The position numbers were made by a program, and so were the translations under genes. The notes under the pieces were generated by a model, which was not told the DNA's origin, ran no database searches, and saw nothing but the letters and a program-made list of their open reading frames with translations. From Williamsia sp. (GTDB lineage Bacteria > Bacteroidota > Bacteroidia > Chitinophagales > Chitinophagaceae): 64,000 nt of DNA. The DNA lies in the NCBI GenBank assembly GCA_015069695.1, contig JADCRZ010000033.1:1-64000 (forward strand), in the 5' to 3' direction. Of the stretch, positions 8,282 to 17,599 are shown piece after piece. Positions within the stretch are counted from its first letter, which is position 1. Each line of letters opens with the position of its first letter.

Positions 8282-10003
8282 TTAGCTGATAAGTATAGGC
8301 GTTAAACAATCAGGTGTGATTTCATGGAGGTTTTTTACGCAGTCGAGGCACTCTACGCAGCCGCTTACATCTCCGCATCCCGGGCAATCATTCGGCAACA
8401 GCGGGTAAGATTCCGGTAACCAGTCGGGACTTGCCAAATGAAAGAATTCCTGCAGGGTTGATTCCGCGGTTGTGAGAGCACCTTCCACCCAGCCCTGTCC
8501 ATAGGAATAAGCTTCCCCTACAATAAAAATATTATGATCAGCTACAGGCTTGCGCATCCGACACATGATTTCATCCAGCCGGTAGTTTGCTTTCCATTCG
8601 TGCCAACCGCCCCCATAAGGATCTTCGTTCCAGGTATGGTATACGGCCGAATAAGGCATCGGTATTTCAGGTAGGGCGTGCAGCTCGGCCACCTGCCTGT
8701 TGGCTATCCTGACCATTTCGTCGGTAGCCTTAAACTCGGTTCTCGGTATAATGTCGACCACATCCTTCTCCAGGCAGGAAGGCCGGTAGCCGGGGTAAGG
8801 TTCCCCATCTTCCAGGCCTTTCCAGAAAGGCACTGTACTGATGTCGTTATAACTGGCCATCAACAATGAGTTCATAAATTTCAAACCGTTTTCCTGTTCA
8901 CCTTCCGTACCAAAATAATATACCTGGCGTACCGGAAGGTCAGTGACGGACCGGCCGGCGACAAGGCCCAGGGCCCGCCACCAGGGCCGTTCATAAGCCA
9001 TAAAAAGTTTAAAGGCGCTTTGGATAAGAACTGAGGGGATATTGGCTTTCAACCAGGGATCGTCAAAGAAACTGCTTTTGATCAGCTCGAGCGAACGGCG
9101 GGGCATGGCCAGAATGATCTTTCCGGCATGCACTTTAATTACTTCCTCCTGTTCCTGTACCTTTGTGCTTCCGTTGGCGGTTACTGTTTTTTTGAAGATG
9201 AGAGTATAGGGATAATCGCCGGATCCTATAACTATTTCTGTTAGCTGATGATTCATATGCACCCGCTTGCCCTGGGGAACAATGCCGGCAAATGTTTCGT
9301 TGAACTCATGCACCAGTTTAATGGGCAGCTGGTCATAGCCATCACGCAGGGTCAGGAACTGGGTCTTGTCACTGTATTCGGTAGCAGGCAGCTGCGTAAC
9401 CGCGTTTGCGTTGGCTACATTGGCTTCGTAGCCGCCGGCATCTTTCATGAACTGGTATCCTTCGTTGCTCAATACCCGGTACATAAGATCCCAGAAACCA
9501 TGCTTCCACAGCGGTTTGTCAAAAACCTTTACTTTCATCTGGTCGCACAGGCTTAGGTTGCCCAAATTGGGATAGATGTTGTTCATAACCTGTACCTGCA
9601 GGTTGGTGGGCCCTAGCCCCCGTTCGGACCAGGCCATGTTATAAGGTACTTTGGAAGGATCGCCCAGCTCGTGGAGGCGCAGGTGCTTGCCACGCAGGTA
9701 GAAGAGATTGCAGTTAGCGCCAACAGGAGCAGGCGCTCCCATCGGAAAATTGCTGGTAGGCAGGCCCAACCGGTTTACCAGTGTTGCAACCATGAGGTGC
9801 TGGTCTGGAATGTAGCGCATGCCCCCGACTTCAGCTTTCACGTGGGGCAGACCGGGCAAGGTAATTGTATAAAGCCGTCCGCCGATCCGGTCGCTGTATT
9901 CAAACAGGCCAACGCTGGTATGAGTCCCGTTCTCCTGTTGCAAACGCCAGGCAGCATAAGCGCCCGATACTCCACCGCCGATCACGGCAACATCGAGGTT
10001 CAT
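8282..10003 (-). CDS. Flavin amine oxidase / L-amino-acid oxidase with Cys-rich C-terminal tail
   Basis: A 573-aa FAD protein without a signal peptide. The dinucleotide-binding fold is at the N-terminus (VAVIGGGVSGAYAAWRL, then GLFEYSDRIGGRL), followed by EVGGMRYIPDQH, the usual GG-motif of monoamine and L-amino-acid oxidases, and a C-terminal FAD block (HNIFIVGEAYSYGQGWVEGA) that carries the conserved aromatic/Glu region. The last 35 residues are unlike the family: six Cys at about 540, 543, 549, 552, 555 and 566, spaced CxxC...CxxCxxC. It would release ammonia, H2O2 and a 2-oxoacid, which fits the 2-oxoacid decarboxylase encoded 4 bases downstream. Substrate unknown. Confidence 0.9.
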   Translation of the reverse strand: MNLDVAVIGGGVSGAYAAWRLQQENGTHTSVGLFEYSDRIGGRLYTITLPGLPHVKAEVGGMRYIPDQHLMVATLVNRLGLPTSNFPMGAPAPVGANCNLFYLRGKHLRLHELGDPSKVPYNMAWSERGLGPTNLQVQVMNNIYPNLGNLSLCDQMKVKVFDKPLWKHGFWDLMYRVLSNEGYQFMKDAGGYEANVANANAVTQLPATEYSDKTQFLTLRDGYDQLPIKLVHEFNETFAGIVPQGKRVHMNHQLTEIVIGSGDYPYTLIFKKTVTANGSTKVQEQEEVIKVHAGKIILAMPRRSLELIKSSFFDDPWLKANIPSVLIQSAFKLFMAYERPWWRALGLVAGRSVTDLPVRQVYYFGTEGEQENGLKFMNSLLMASYNDISTVPFWKGLEDGEPYPGYRPSCLEKDVVDIIPRTEFKATDEMVRIANRQVAELHALPEIPMPYSAVYHTWNEDPYGGGWHEWKANYRLDEIMCRMRKPVADHNIFIVGEAYSYGQGWVEGALTTAESTLQEFFHLASPDWLPESYPLLPNDCPGCGDVSGCVECLDCVKNLHEITPDCLTPILIS

Positions 10004-10157
10004 AGAATTTGATTTAAGTATACAGATGATAAGCTGTTTAAATATAAGTGTATTTATTTACTTATGATGGAAAATCCGGTGCAGCTGTGATGGTTATGCT
10101 ACTTATCTTTTTCATATGAGCCAATGATGGTTACAATTCTTGCATGATGGTTTGCTA

Positions 10158-12011
10158 TTATAAAACTACTTCTACAAACTCAGGTTTGACTTCCCTTTCC
10201 AGTCTTGGTTCTTCTTCCCGTGCTTCCAATTCCTCCCTTTCCTCTACTTCGTTTATTTGCTTGAAAATTTGCGCAGAATTGGCCATGTTCACATTGATAA
10301 ATTCCTTGGCTTCCAACGCGACATTTCTTTCCAGGGTCTTGTACAGGTTTTCAAACGTTTCCTGATACACCGTGCAATTGGTAGTTTCCTGTTTTAATTG
10401 GCCGAATCTTTCTTTGATGAGTTCCAGGCTGGGATTGCTTCGCTGGAATTCGTCGTTGAATATTTTCATCACGTTCTTGTCGGAAGCGCGCAAGGAAGTT
10501 AACAGCGACTGAAGATCTCCTTTAGTGGCAGCATCCAGAACGGACGAACATTCCAGCAGATGCTGCACGGCGTAACGCTGATATGTAAACGATTGGGTCA
10601 ACGCAGCGGTAAGACCGGCTCCTTCTAAAATGTCAGTACAGGATTCAATCAGCTCAAGGGCACGGTCGGTGTTCAGTTCTATATATGAATTATCTGCCTG
10701 CATCCACTTTATCCGGCCCGTTTCCTGATTGACACGTATTTCTTTATACTTGCTTAATACCGCTTCTTTTGCCAGTCCTGCCTTTACCCGGGCCCTGTAC
10801 TTGACGTATCTGTAGATGCCGTATGCGGTTCCACCGAGTGATGCCAGCGCAAACACAGCTCCTCCTACAAATGACACGATAGATATGATCCATTCATTGC
10901 GTTGCTTCGGATGTGTAAGCTGGTCCCAGGTACTTACGATTGTTTCCCCGATCGATTTGCTCCCCGCTGACCCCTCCTGGCTGCTTGTTTGAGGGGTATC
11001 CAGACCAACACATTGCACCCCGTTGACCATGCCGGTTACCACAGAGGCCACAGAATTATCGTCCGGGTCGTTCGTGAGCAGTCTTTTAAGCATAAAACTG
11101 CCTGCTAGCGCGATAGTGGGTTTGTCTGAATCCGGAAGGTCTGTAAAGATTCCTTTGTCATATGTAATGGAAACAGCCTTTTGCTCATTTACGTCCGTCT
11201 GGTCATTTTTAAAAGGATCGGCAGCCGGTATAAACAGGCATGTATATCCGCCGTTCACTTTGGTGATGTCAATGGCTCCTGACTTTTTTAAAGACAGTAC
11301 GCCGGCAAAAAGATTTACGGTCCCATCGCCGGCGTAAACATAGTAAGTTATATCGTCTTTATACTGCGCCCACACGCAGGGAAATGTGTTGTAGTAATTA
11401 CCAAGGGCCGTTAAAGCAGCCTGTGTAACGTGCTGGTATTCTTTGGTGCCCAGGAAAAAGGATTCCATCATTTTTGAAATCAATGCAGCAGCGGAATGCG
11501 CCGATTCACTGCTTCCATCGGCTTTGCCTACCACGGCTTCTTTTATTTGTTGGAGCGTCGTTACATAATCCTTGGCCAGTTGTGAGCTGGGATAAGCCGC
11601 GGTCGTTTGGTAGAAGCTGGCGGCTTCGTTCATGGCCGCCAGCGTTTGCTGGGTAATGGTCTGCGCGGGATAACCCGGGAGGGCGCTGTCAGGTTTTTGT
11701 TCTTCCTGTTCAACAGACAGCACGGCCAAGGGATACAGCCAGTCCGTATCGCAGGCAACCAGGTCGTAATCAAACACGCTGCCGTCGCCGTAAGCATCCG
11801 ACTTGTAATGGTGATCCAGGGTAACGGCACCGGAGCTTCCGGGTTTCAGAACCTGGCCCCCGCCAGACAGGTTAAGAACTTCCAGTTGACCGTTTGCGGA
11901 TTTTACGCCATCTGAACTGGAGGTCTCATCTGGGTTGACCGCCAGCACTAAGGTGATATCTTTACCGCTGTTATTGGTAACATGGCAAAATTTGCTTTGA
12001 TCCGTAGTCAT
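10158..12011 (-). CDS. 617-aa single-pass membrane protein of unknown family
   Basis: I do not recognise this protein. It has no signal peptide. Residues 1-100 are beta-rich (FCHVTNNSGKDITLVLAVNP ... LKPGSSGAVTLDHHY), 115-210 are helical, 215-340 are again beta-rich (DDITYYVYAGDGTVNLFAGV). One strong transmembrane segment spans about 374-401 (WIISIVSFVGGAVFALASLG, ending in GIYRYVKYR with basic residues). Residues 405-617 are helical and end in a strongly charged Glu/Arg coiled stretch. Basic residues after the helix suggest that the C-terminal part is cytoplasmic. It is followed, after 154 bases on the same strand, by the oxidase and decarboxylase genes. The absence of a signal peptide, the beta-rich front and a Gly/Ala-rich membrane helix would also suit a pore-forming or membrane-inserting protein; this is speculation. 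Confidence 0.75.
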   Translation of the reverse strand: MTTDQSKFCHVTNNSGKDITLVLAVNPDETSSSDGVKSANGQLEVLNLSGGGQVLKPGSSGAVTLDHHYKSDAYGDGSVFDYDLVACDTDWLYPLAVLSVEQEEQKPDSALPGYPAQTITQQTLAAMNEAASFYQTTAAYPSSQLAKDYVTTLQQIKEAVVGKADGSSESAHSAAALISKMMESFFLGTKEYQHVTQAALTALGNYYNTFPCVWAQYKDDITYYVYAGDGTVNLFAGVLSLKKSGAIDITKVNGGYTCLFIPAADPFKNDQTDVNEQKAVSITYDKGIFTDLPDSDKPTIALAGSFMLKRLLTNDPDDNSVASVVTGMVNGVQCVGLDTPQTSSQEGSAGSKSIGETIVSTWDQLTHPKQRNEWIISIVSFVGGAVFALASLGGTAYGIYRYVKYRARVKAGLAKEAVLSKYKEIRVNQETGRIKWMQADNSYIELNTDRALELIESCTDILEGAGLTAALTQSFTYQRYAVQHLLECSSVLDAATKGDLQSLLTSLRASDKNVMKIFNDEFQRSNPSLELIKERFGQLKQETTNCTVYQETFENLYKTLERNVALEAKEFINVNMANSAQIFKQINEVEEREELEAREEEPRLEREVKPEFVEVVL

Positions 12012-12565
12012 ACTTTTGACAGTTAAATTGTGAGTGTAATACTGTTATTAGGCAGGCTTGGTTTACTGCCAGCCTGATGTAATGATCTCTTACATAAAAT
12101 AAAGGACCCGGAATACAATGATTGCCTTTGGTCTGTGTTGCCCGAAGCAGGTCAGTCAAATACCCCCTTCAGGAATGCCATCCGGGAAAGACAGCATGAC
12201 AGCGGATCCGCTATATCGTTTATGTCAAAAGATGTACTTCTGTGTTCAATCGAATTGCTGTATCCAAACTTTCAGGAGGTTAGAATTGTGTTTCCGCGGG
12301 GTATAGATCTTAAACTTGCGTTTTAATTTGTTTCAAAATTAGAAACGAAACCCAGTATGGAAACATTAAAATGTATTCAAAAGGCTATTGCGGGGCGCGA
12401 GCGGCTGGTTTGATGTTATGAGCGTAATTAGTGCCGGTTTACGCTCTTTTTTGTGCGGGAGGATGAAGGTTAAGGTAACTGCTGTTTTAACATCAGCGTA
12501 TAAGAAGGGGCCCACAGCGAGATGATCCTGTGTAAGAGAAGCGGCAAAAAAAACTTTATATGGTC
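12012..12565. other. Intergenic region upstream of the 617-aa gene
   Basis: No convincing gene. A 67-codon minus-strand ORF (12569-12366) begins with an ATGA overlap with the stop of the 232-aa gene, which could mean coupling, but its composition is not protein-like. A short inverted repeat GAGCGTAA ... TTACGCTC followed by TTTTTT lies at about 12419-12450 on the plus strand. The promoter for the minus-strand cassette should lie in 12012-12150. Confidence 0.4.
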
Positions 12566-13264
12566 TCATAGGGATGTTTTCAATCGGCTAATCACATATT
12601 CATAAGGATCATGTGGGAGGTAAGCCGGATATCGCTCCCGTATAAACAGGTGAAACTCCTGCTTAAATCGCTCCTGGCAGAACTGGAAGGTCAACAACAA
12701 GCCCGGGCTGTTGGGATAGTGCAGCCTGCAGAATTCCAGCAGCGGAATATAAGGTGGGGCTTCCAACAAGCTTCTTCCCATCATCCTGTTATACACCTGC
12801 GTTGAAAGAAGCCGCTTTAAGTCGTTCAGCAGTTGATCTGCCCGCAGCTTTGTACGGTAGTTGTCGACCAGGCAGGCCATTGAAGGCATATCTTCCTTAT
12901 AAAAAAAAGCTACCAGGTATTGTTTGAATTCTTCTTCCAATTTATCCAGCACATCGTGCGAATAAAAATCATACGCCTGTTTCAGATGGGGCAGAATGAA
13001 ATCTGCTTTTTGCTTGTTGATCAAAAACTCAATCAGCTGGGTTTCTAACCGGATGATGTCTTGCAGGGTTGGTGTTTTCCCGCCCTGCAAGACATCATGC
13101 TGGTATTTGGGTTTCAACAGCTGATCAAAGCAATGGCTTTTGAAATTGAGGCTTTTGGCACTTTGCGTGATCCGGATAAACAGGGGGTGGGTTCTGTTCC
13201 CAAAAAATAGCGGCGTGTGTTTTACCTGCTCGTACTGATAAATGCGGAATGTTACAGCTTGCAT
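12566..13264 (-). CDS. Hypothetical 232-aa protein
   Basis: Unrecognised soluble protein, starting MQAVTFRIYQYEQVKHTPLF. The first 45 residues look like a small beta domain (PLFIRITQSAKSLNF); the rest is helical with many Leu/Lys/Glu and ends VISRLKTSL. No catalytic motif, signal peptide or membrane segment is visible. It begins 93 bases downstream of the czcA stop on the same strand and so may be read through from the efflux operon. Loose resemblance of the N-terminus to DNA-binding arms of tyrosine recombinases was noted, but no catalytic recombinase residues are present. Confidence 0.7.
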   Translation of the reverse strand: MQAVTFRIYQYEQVKHTPLFFGNRTHPLFIRITQSAKSLNFKSHCFDQLLKPKYQHDVLQGGKTPTLQDIIRLETQLIEFLINKQKADFILPHLKQAYDFYSHDVLDKLEEEFKQYLVAFFYKEDMPSMACLVDNYRTKLRADQLLNDLKRLLSTQVYNRMMGRSLLEAPPYIPLLEFCRLHYPNSPGLLLTFQFCQERFKQEFHLFIRERYPAYLPHDPYEYVISRLKTSL

Positions 13265-13357
13265 GAGTAAAGGATTGAGGTGTAGAAAAGGGAGGCATGC
13301 CCCGCCTGAACTTATCCTGCAAGGGCATGATTTGAGTATATTACAAGTTGGGTGGCA

Positions 13358-16300
13358 TCAGTCCATTTGCTGACCAAGCTTTCTGTAGCCTACATAATAA
13401 AAGAGCGGAAACACCAGCAAGGTTAATATGGTAGCTGTTATCAAACCGCCGATTACAACAATGGCCAGGGGTTTTGATGTTTCAGAACCGATGCCTTTTG
13501 ATAGAGCGGCAGGCAACAAGCCAATGGCAGCCATGAGGGCCGTCATCACCACAGGGCGCACCCTGCTCTGCACCCCGTTTTTAATGGCCGTCTCCAGCGT
13601 ATGGGTATTGAAATCGTGTTTCTTCACACCTTGTAAATTCTTTTTGAAGACCGATATCAAGATCACGCCGTTTTGTATGCAGATGCCAAACAAGGCAATA
13701 AAGCCAATACCTGCAGATATGCTGAAGTTGACGCCTGATATCAGCAGGGCTGCAATGCCGCCAATGATGGCAAAGGGTACGTTCAACAAAACCATGCCGG
13801 CGTCTTTGATATTTCCGAACATGATAAACAGGATCAGAAAAATGATCAGGATGCTGATCGGAACCACCTGCGCCAGCCTGGTGGAAGCGCGCTGCTGGTT
13901 TTCAAAATCACCGGCCCACTGCATCTCATACCCCTTTTCCAGCTTCACCGCATCATCAACCTTGCGCTGTGCTTCTGCTACCGTGCTGCCCATATCGCGC
14001 CCCCTGACAGAAAATTTTACAGCCGAATACCTCCTGTTGTCGTCGCGGAATATCAGGCTGGGCCCGGTAAGCGTTTGAATGGTTGCGATGCTTTTGATAG
14101 GCACCTGCGATCCCCGCAGGGTGGGCACCAGCAGGTTGCTGATAGCCTCGGCGTTGTTGCGGTACTGCTCCATGTACCGAAGCCTGATCTGGAACCTTCG
14201 CTCACCCTCATATATTTGCGTAATGGCTTTGCCGCCGATCGCCATCTCGATCACTGCATTGGCATCGGCTGTTGTAACGCCATACAGCGCCATCTTGGTT
14301 TCATCCAACTCAATGCGCATTTCGGGCTGCCCGATGTTTCTGATCACGCCCAGGTCTTCCACACCGGGGATCTTTTTCATGACGGCGTAGACCTGGTTGG
14401 CTTTTGCCTCTGTATACGGCAGGCTGTCGCCATAGATCTTTACACACAGCGATCCTTTTACCCCTGATACGGCTTCCTCCACATTGTCCATGATCGGCTG
14501 TGAAAAATTGAGGTCAGTACCGGGGAATACAGACAGTTTTTGCTTCATGCGTTCAATCAGCTCTTCCTTGCTGATGCCGCTTTTCCATTGGTTTTTGGGA
14601 TAGATGTCTACATGAAATTCGATGTTGTAAAACCCGGTGGCATCGGTGCCATCATTGGGCCGGCCGGTTTGCGACATAACCTGCCTTACTTCCGGATAGC
14701 TGCGGACGATCTTGCGCATCTTGTTGGCCAGCTGCACGGCATCATCCAGGGAAACGCTGAGCGGACAGGTAGCGCGTATATAGATAGCACCTTCATCGAG
14801 CTCGGGCAGGAACTCGGTGCCCAGGAACCTGAAGGAAAACAAACCAATCGCTACAACGACCGCGGCTGTGAGCAGTGCAGTTTTCTTATGGCGATACACT
14901 ATCCCGAACGTTTTCATGACTCCCGACACGATTCCTTCTACAAAGGGATTGTGTTTTTCTTTTACGTTCTTTTGCAGCAACAGGCTGCTCAGCAGCGGTA
15001 CCAGGGTGAGGGTAAGAATAAGAGCCCCCAGGAGAGCAAAGCCGAGTGTCCAGGCCAGGGGAGAGAACATCTTGCCTTCTACTTTCTGGAATGAAAAAAT
15101 GGGCAGCAAACCGGCGATGATGATCAGCTTGGAAAAAAAGATGGCCTTCCCCAGTTCGCCCCCTGTATTCTTGATCAGCCCTGATTTGGACAACTTGTTA
15201 AAACGCGCCATGCCGAACTGGTGGGCCTTCTGGTCAAGCAACACAAAAATGCCTTCCACCATCACCACCGCCCCGTCAATTATGATACCGAAATCAATGG
15301 CCCCCATGGACAGCAGGTTGGCCGACATACCCCTGAGCGTAAGGCAGACAAATGCAAACAACAGGGCAAGCGGAATGACAACCGCTACGATCACCGTGGT
15401 TCTCCAGTCGGCCATAAAAATAAACACGATGACGGTCACGAAAATAATGCCTTCCAGCATATTATGCAGCACTGTATGCGTGGCAAAATCGATCAGGTCG
15501 TCTCGGTTGTAAAAGGTGTTGATCTTTACACCGGCAGGAAGGATTTTAGCGTTCAGGTAGTCAATCTTTTTCTGCACGTTCCTGATTACATTGCTCGGGT
15601 TTTCCCCTTTGCGCATGACTATAATGCCTTCTACCACATCGCTCTGTAAATCCCTTCCTACCTGTCCGAGCCGGGGAAGGTTGGAATTGTCCACATCTGC
15701 CACGTCCTTCACCAGCACAGGTGTGCCATTGATGCTTGTGACAATGATATTTTTGATCTCATCTACGTTGTTGAGCAAACCCATGCCACGGACCACATAG
15801 GCCTGGTCGTTGTCCACGATCACATCTCCCCCCACATTTATATTGCTTTTTGAAACGGCATTGTACACATCCAGTGGGGAAATGTTGTAAGAAGCGAGCT
15901 GCTGCGGGTTTACCTTGATCTCAAAAGTTTTGACCGCCCCTCCAAAGCTCACCACATCGCCCACGCCCGGCACGCCAAGGAACTGCCGCTCGATCACCCA
16001 ATCCTGCAGCGTTTTCAGTTCTTTGACTGTTTTGGTGCTGCTTTCTAGGGTATAGCGGAATATTTCACCGGTGGGGCCGGTAGGCGGCTGTACATCGGGA
16101 TCGGCGCCGTCGGGCAATGATACCTCGCGCAGCATATTGTTTACCTGCTGCCGGGCAAAGGGATCATCCACATCGTCGTCGAAGATGACCTTTACAACCG
16201 ACAGGCCAAAGACCGTGGTTGAGCGTACGAATGTTTTTTTCTGTACGGGATTCATGGCGATCTCGAGTGGAACGGTGACAAATTTTTCCACCTCTTCCGC

Positions 16301-16480
16301 GCTCCGTCCGGGCCATTGCGTGATGATTGTTATCTGGGTATTGGTAACATCGGGGAACGCTTCGATGGGAATATTCTTAAAAGCAATGGCTCCCCATACA
16401 ATGAGAATAAGGGTGGCAAAGAATATAAACAGCTTGTTCTTCAGGGAGAAAGCAATAATTTTTTTTATGAACTTGTTCAT
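13358..16480 (-). CDS. czcA: Heavy-metal efflux RND transporter, CzcA type
   Basis: A 1040-aa inner-membrane proton/metal antiporter. It starts MNKFIKKIIAFSLKNKLFIF (first helix) and has the duplicated RND layout with two large periplasmic loops and 12 helices. In TM4 the motif DFGIIIDGAVVMVE (about residues 398-411) has the DFG...DGA...VE pattern of zinc/cobalt/cadmium pumps, not the copper/silver type; the final Asn of the usual VEN is Gly here. Periplasmic porter motifs such as PLEIAMNPVQKKTFVRSTT are intact and length is normal. It is the last gene of the czcC-czcB-czcA order, 15 bases after czcB. Confidence 0.95.
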   Translation of the reverse strand: MNKFIKKIIAFSLKNKLFIFFATLILIVWGAIAFKNIPIEAFPDVTNTQITIITQWPGRSAEEVEKFVTVPLEIAMNPVQKKTFVRSTTVFGLSVVKVIFDDDVDDPFARQQVNNMLREVSLPDGADPDVQPPTGPTGEIFRYTLESSTKTVKELKTLQDWVIERQFLGVPGVGDVVSFGGAVKTFEIKVNPQQLASYNISPLDVYNAVSKSNINVGGDVIVDNDQAYVVRGMGLLNNVDEIKNIIVTSINGTPVLVKDVADVDNSNLPRLGQVGRDLQSDVVEGIIVMRKGENPSNVIRNVQKKIDYLNAKILPAGVKINTFYNRDDLIDFATHTVLHNMLEGIIFVTVIVFIFMADWRTTVIVAVVIPLALLFAFVCLTLRGMSANLLSMGAIDFGIIIDGAVVMVEGIFVLLDQKAHQFGMARFNKLSKSGLIKNTGGELGKAIFFSKLIIIAGLLPIFSFQKVEGKMFSPLAWTLGFALLGALILTLTLVPLLSSLLLQKNVKEKHNPFVEGIVSGVMKTFGIVYRHKKTALLTAAVVVAIGLFSFRFLGTEFLPELDEGAIYIRATCPLSVSLDDAVQLANKMRKIVRSYPEVRQVMSQTGRPNDGTDATGFYNIEFHVDIYPKNQWKSGISKEELIERMKQKLSVFPGTDLNFSQPIMDNVEEAVSGVKGSLCVKIYGDSLPYTEAKANQVYAVMKKIPGVEDLGVIRNIGQPEMRIELDETKMALYGVTTADANAVIEMAIGGKAITQIYEGERRFQIRLRYMEQYRNNAEAISNLLVPTLRGSQVPIKSIATIQTLTGPSLIFRDDNRRYSAVKFSVRGRDMGSTVAEAQRKVDDAVKLEKGYEMQWAGDFENQQRASTRLAQVVPISILIIFLILFIMFGNIKDAGMVLLNVPFAIIGGIAALLISGVNFSISAGIGFIALFGICIQNGVILISVFKKNLQGVKKHDFNTHTLETAIKNGVQSRVRPVVMTALMAAIGLLPAALSKGIGSETSKPLAIVVIGGLITATILTLLVFPLFYYVGYRKLGQQMD

Positions 16481-16495
16481 ACTGTGCTGGTTGAT

Positions 16496-17581
16496 CTATT
16501 GGGTACTTAATGCCTGGTAAATAAACACCTGCGAGTTGGTGACCACCTGCTCGCCTTCGGAGAGACCGGTAACAAAAGTGCGGTCGCCGATCCTGTCAAT
16601 TACCTGTACTTCCCGCACGGCCAGGCTACCGGCGCCTTTTTTTACGATAACATAATGCTTGCTGTTGTCCAGCACAACGGCTACGGAAGGGATAGAAAGC
16701 TTTTGTCCCTGTGAAGCTTCTTTCGCGCTGATGGTAACAAACATTTCAGGCTTTAGCTCATCGTTTGGATTGGGCATGCTGATGCGCACCTTCATGGTGC
16801 GGTTGGCCGGATCAAGCACGTCGTATATTTTGTCGATTCTGCCGGTATAGTTTTTATCCGGGCTCGCGAGCGTGTTAACGGTTACCGAGTCGCCCAGGTG
16901 GATCTTGCTGATGTCGGCTTCGTACACATTCGCAATGACCCATACGGTCGACAGATCGGCAACCGTAAAAAGGCTGGTGCTGTTGTCCTGCCGTACTTCT
17001 GAATTGTTGGTAATCGTTTTTTCAATGATGCTGCCGCTGATTGGGGCGGTGAGTACATAGCTGGCATTCTTTCCGCCTGTGATGGAGGAAACCTGTGTTG
17101 CGCGGTTGAGTTCGGCGGTTGCTTTGCTTGCTTCCAGCCGGGCACTGGTTACTTCCCGTTCTGTAGCGAGGTTGCTTTTGTACATATCTTCGGCGGCTTG
17201 CAGGTTCTTTTGCGCCATGGCTAAGTTGGATTGCGCAACAGCTACATCATTGGCCACACCGGCTACTTCCGTGCTTTGCAGGACTGCGAGTTGCTTGCCC
17301 TTGTTTACATGATCACCCAGCTCAACCGATACGGCGGTGATCTTTCCGCTTACCAGGGCATACACTTTTGCCTGTTTGGATTCGTCGGGCGTAATCTTGC
17401 CGTTCAGCCTGATCAGATTGGTTTGGTCTGCGAGTACGGCCGGTGAAATAGCCACCTGTTTTGCCACGCTGTCGGGAACAGGTTTATCGTCTTTTACTTC
17501 AGTTGCTGTATGTTCTTTGCAGGCAACGCAGGAGAAGCATAGCATCAATGCGGCAGCTGCCAGTTTTAAAATAGATTGCAT
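16496..17581 (-). CDS. czcB: Periplasmic adaptor (membrane fusion) subunit, CzcB type
   Basis: A 361-aa adaptor linking the RND pump to the outer-membrane channel. The N-terminal hydrophobic segment ends ALMLCFSCVACKEH, a probable lipobox with Cys21. Then come the barrel-sandwich hybrid (KVYALVSGKITAVSVELGDH), an alpha-helical hairpin (residues about 110-165, Ala/Gln/Asn-rich), the second lipoyl half (YVLTAPISGSIIEKTITNNS), a beta-barrel and a membrane-proximal domain. No His-rich metal-binding N-terminal extension is seen. It lies between czcC (18-base gap) and czcA (15-base gap). Confidence 0.93.
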   Translation of the reverse strand: MQSILKLAAAALMLCFSCVACKEHTATEVKDDKPVPDSVAKQVAISPAVLADQTNLIRLNGKITPDESKQAKVYALVSGKITAVSVELGDHVNKGKQLAVLQSTEVAGVANDVAVAQSNLAMAQKNLQAAEDMYKSNLATEREVTSARLEASKATAELNRATQVSSITGGKNASYVLTAPISGSIIEKTITNNSEVRQDNSTSLFTVADLSTVWVIANVYEADISKIHLGDSVTVNTLASPDKNYTGRIDKIYDVLDPANRTMKVRISMPNPNDELKPEMFVTISAKEASQGQKLSIPSVAVVLDNSKHYVIVKKGAGSLAVREVQVIDRIGDRTFVTGLSEGEQVVTNSQVFIYQALSTQ

Positions 17582-17599
17582 GGTGAAATGTTTGATTGT

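Noticed and set aside
12366-12569. 67-codon minus-strand ORF with ATGA overlap to the 232-aa gene.
   Set aside because: Composition is not protein-like and no motif is visible; kept only as a remark in the intergenic entry.
12566-13264. 232-aa protein as a tyrosine recombinase (mobile element).
   Set aside because: Only a vague N-terminal similarity; the catalytic R...H-x-x-R...Y set is not present and no attachment-site repeats were seen.
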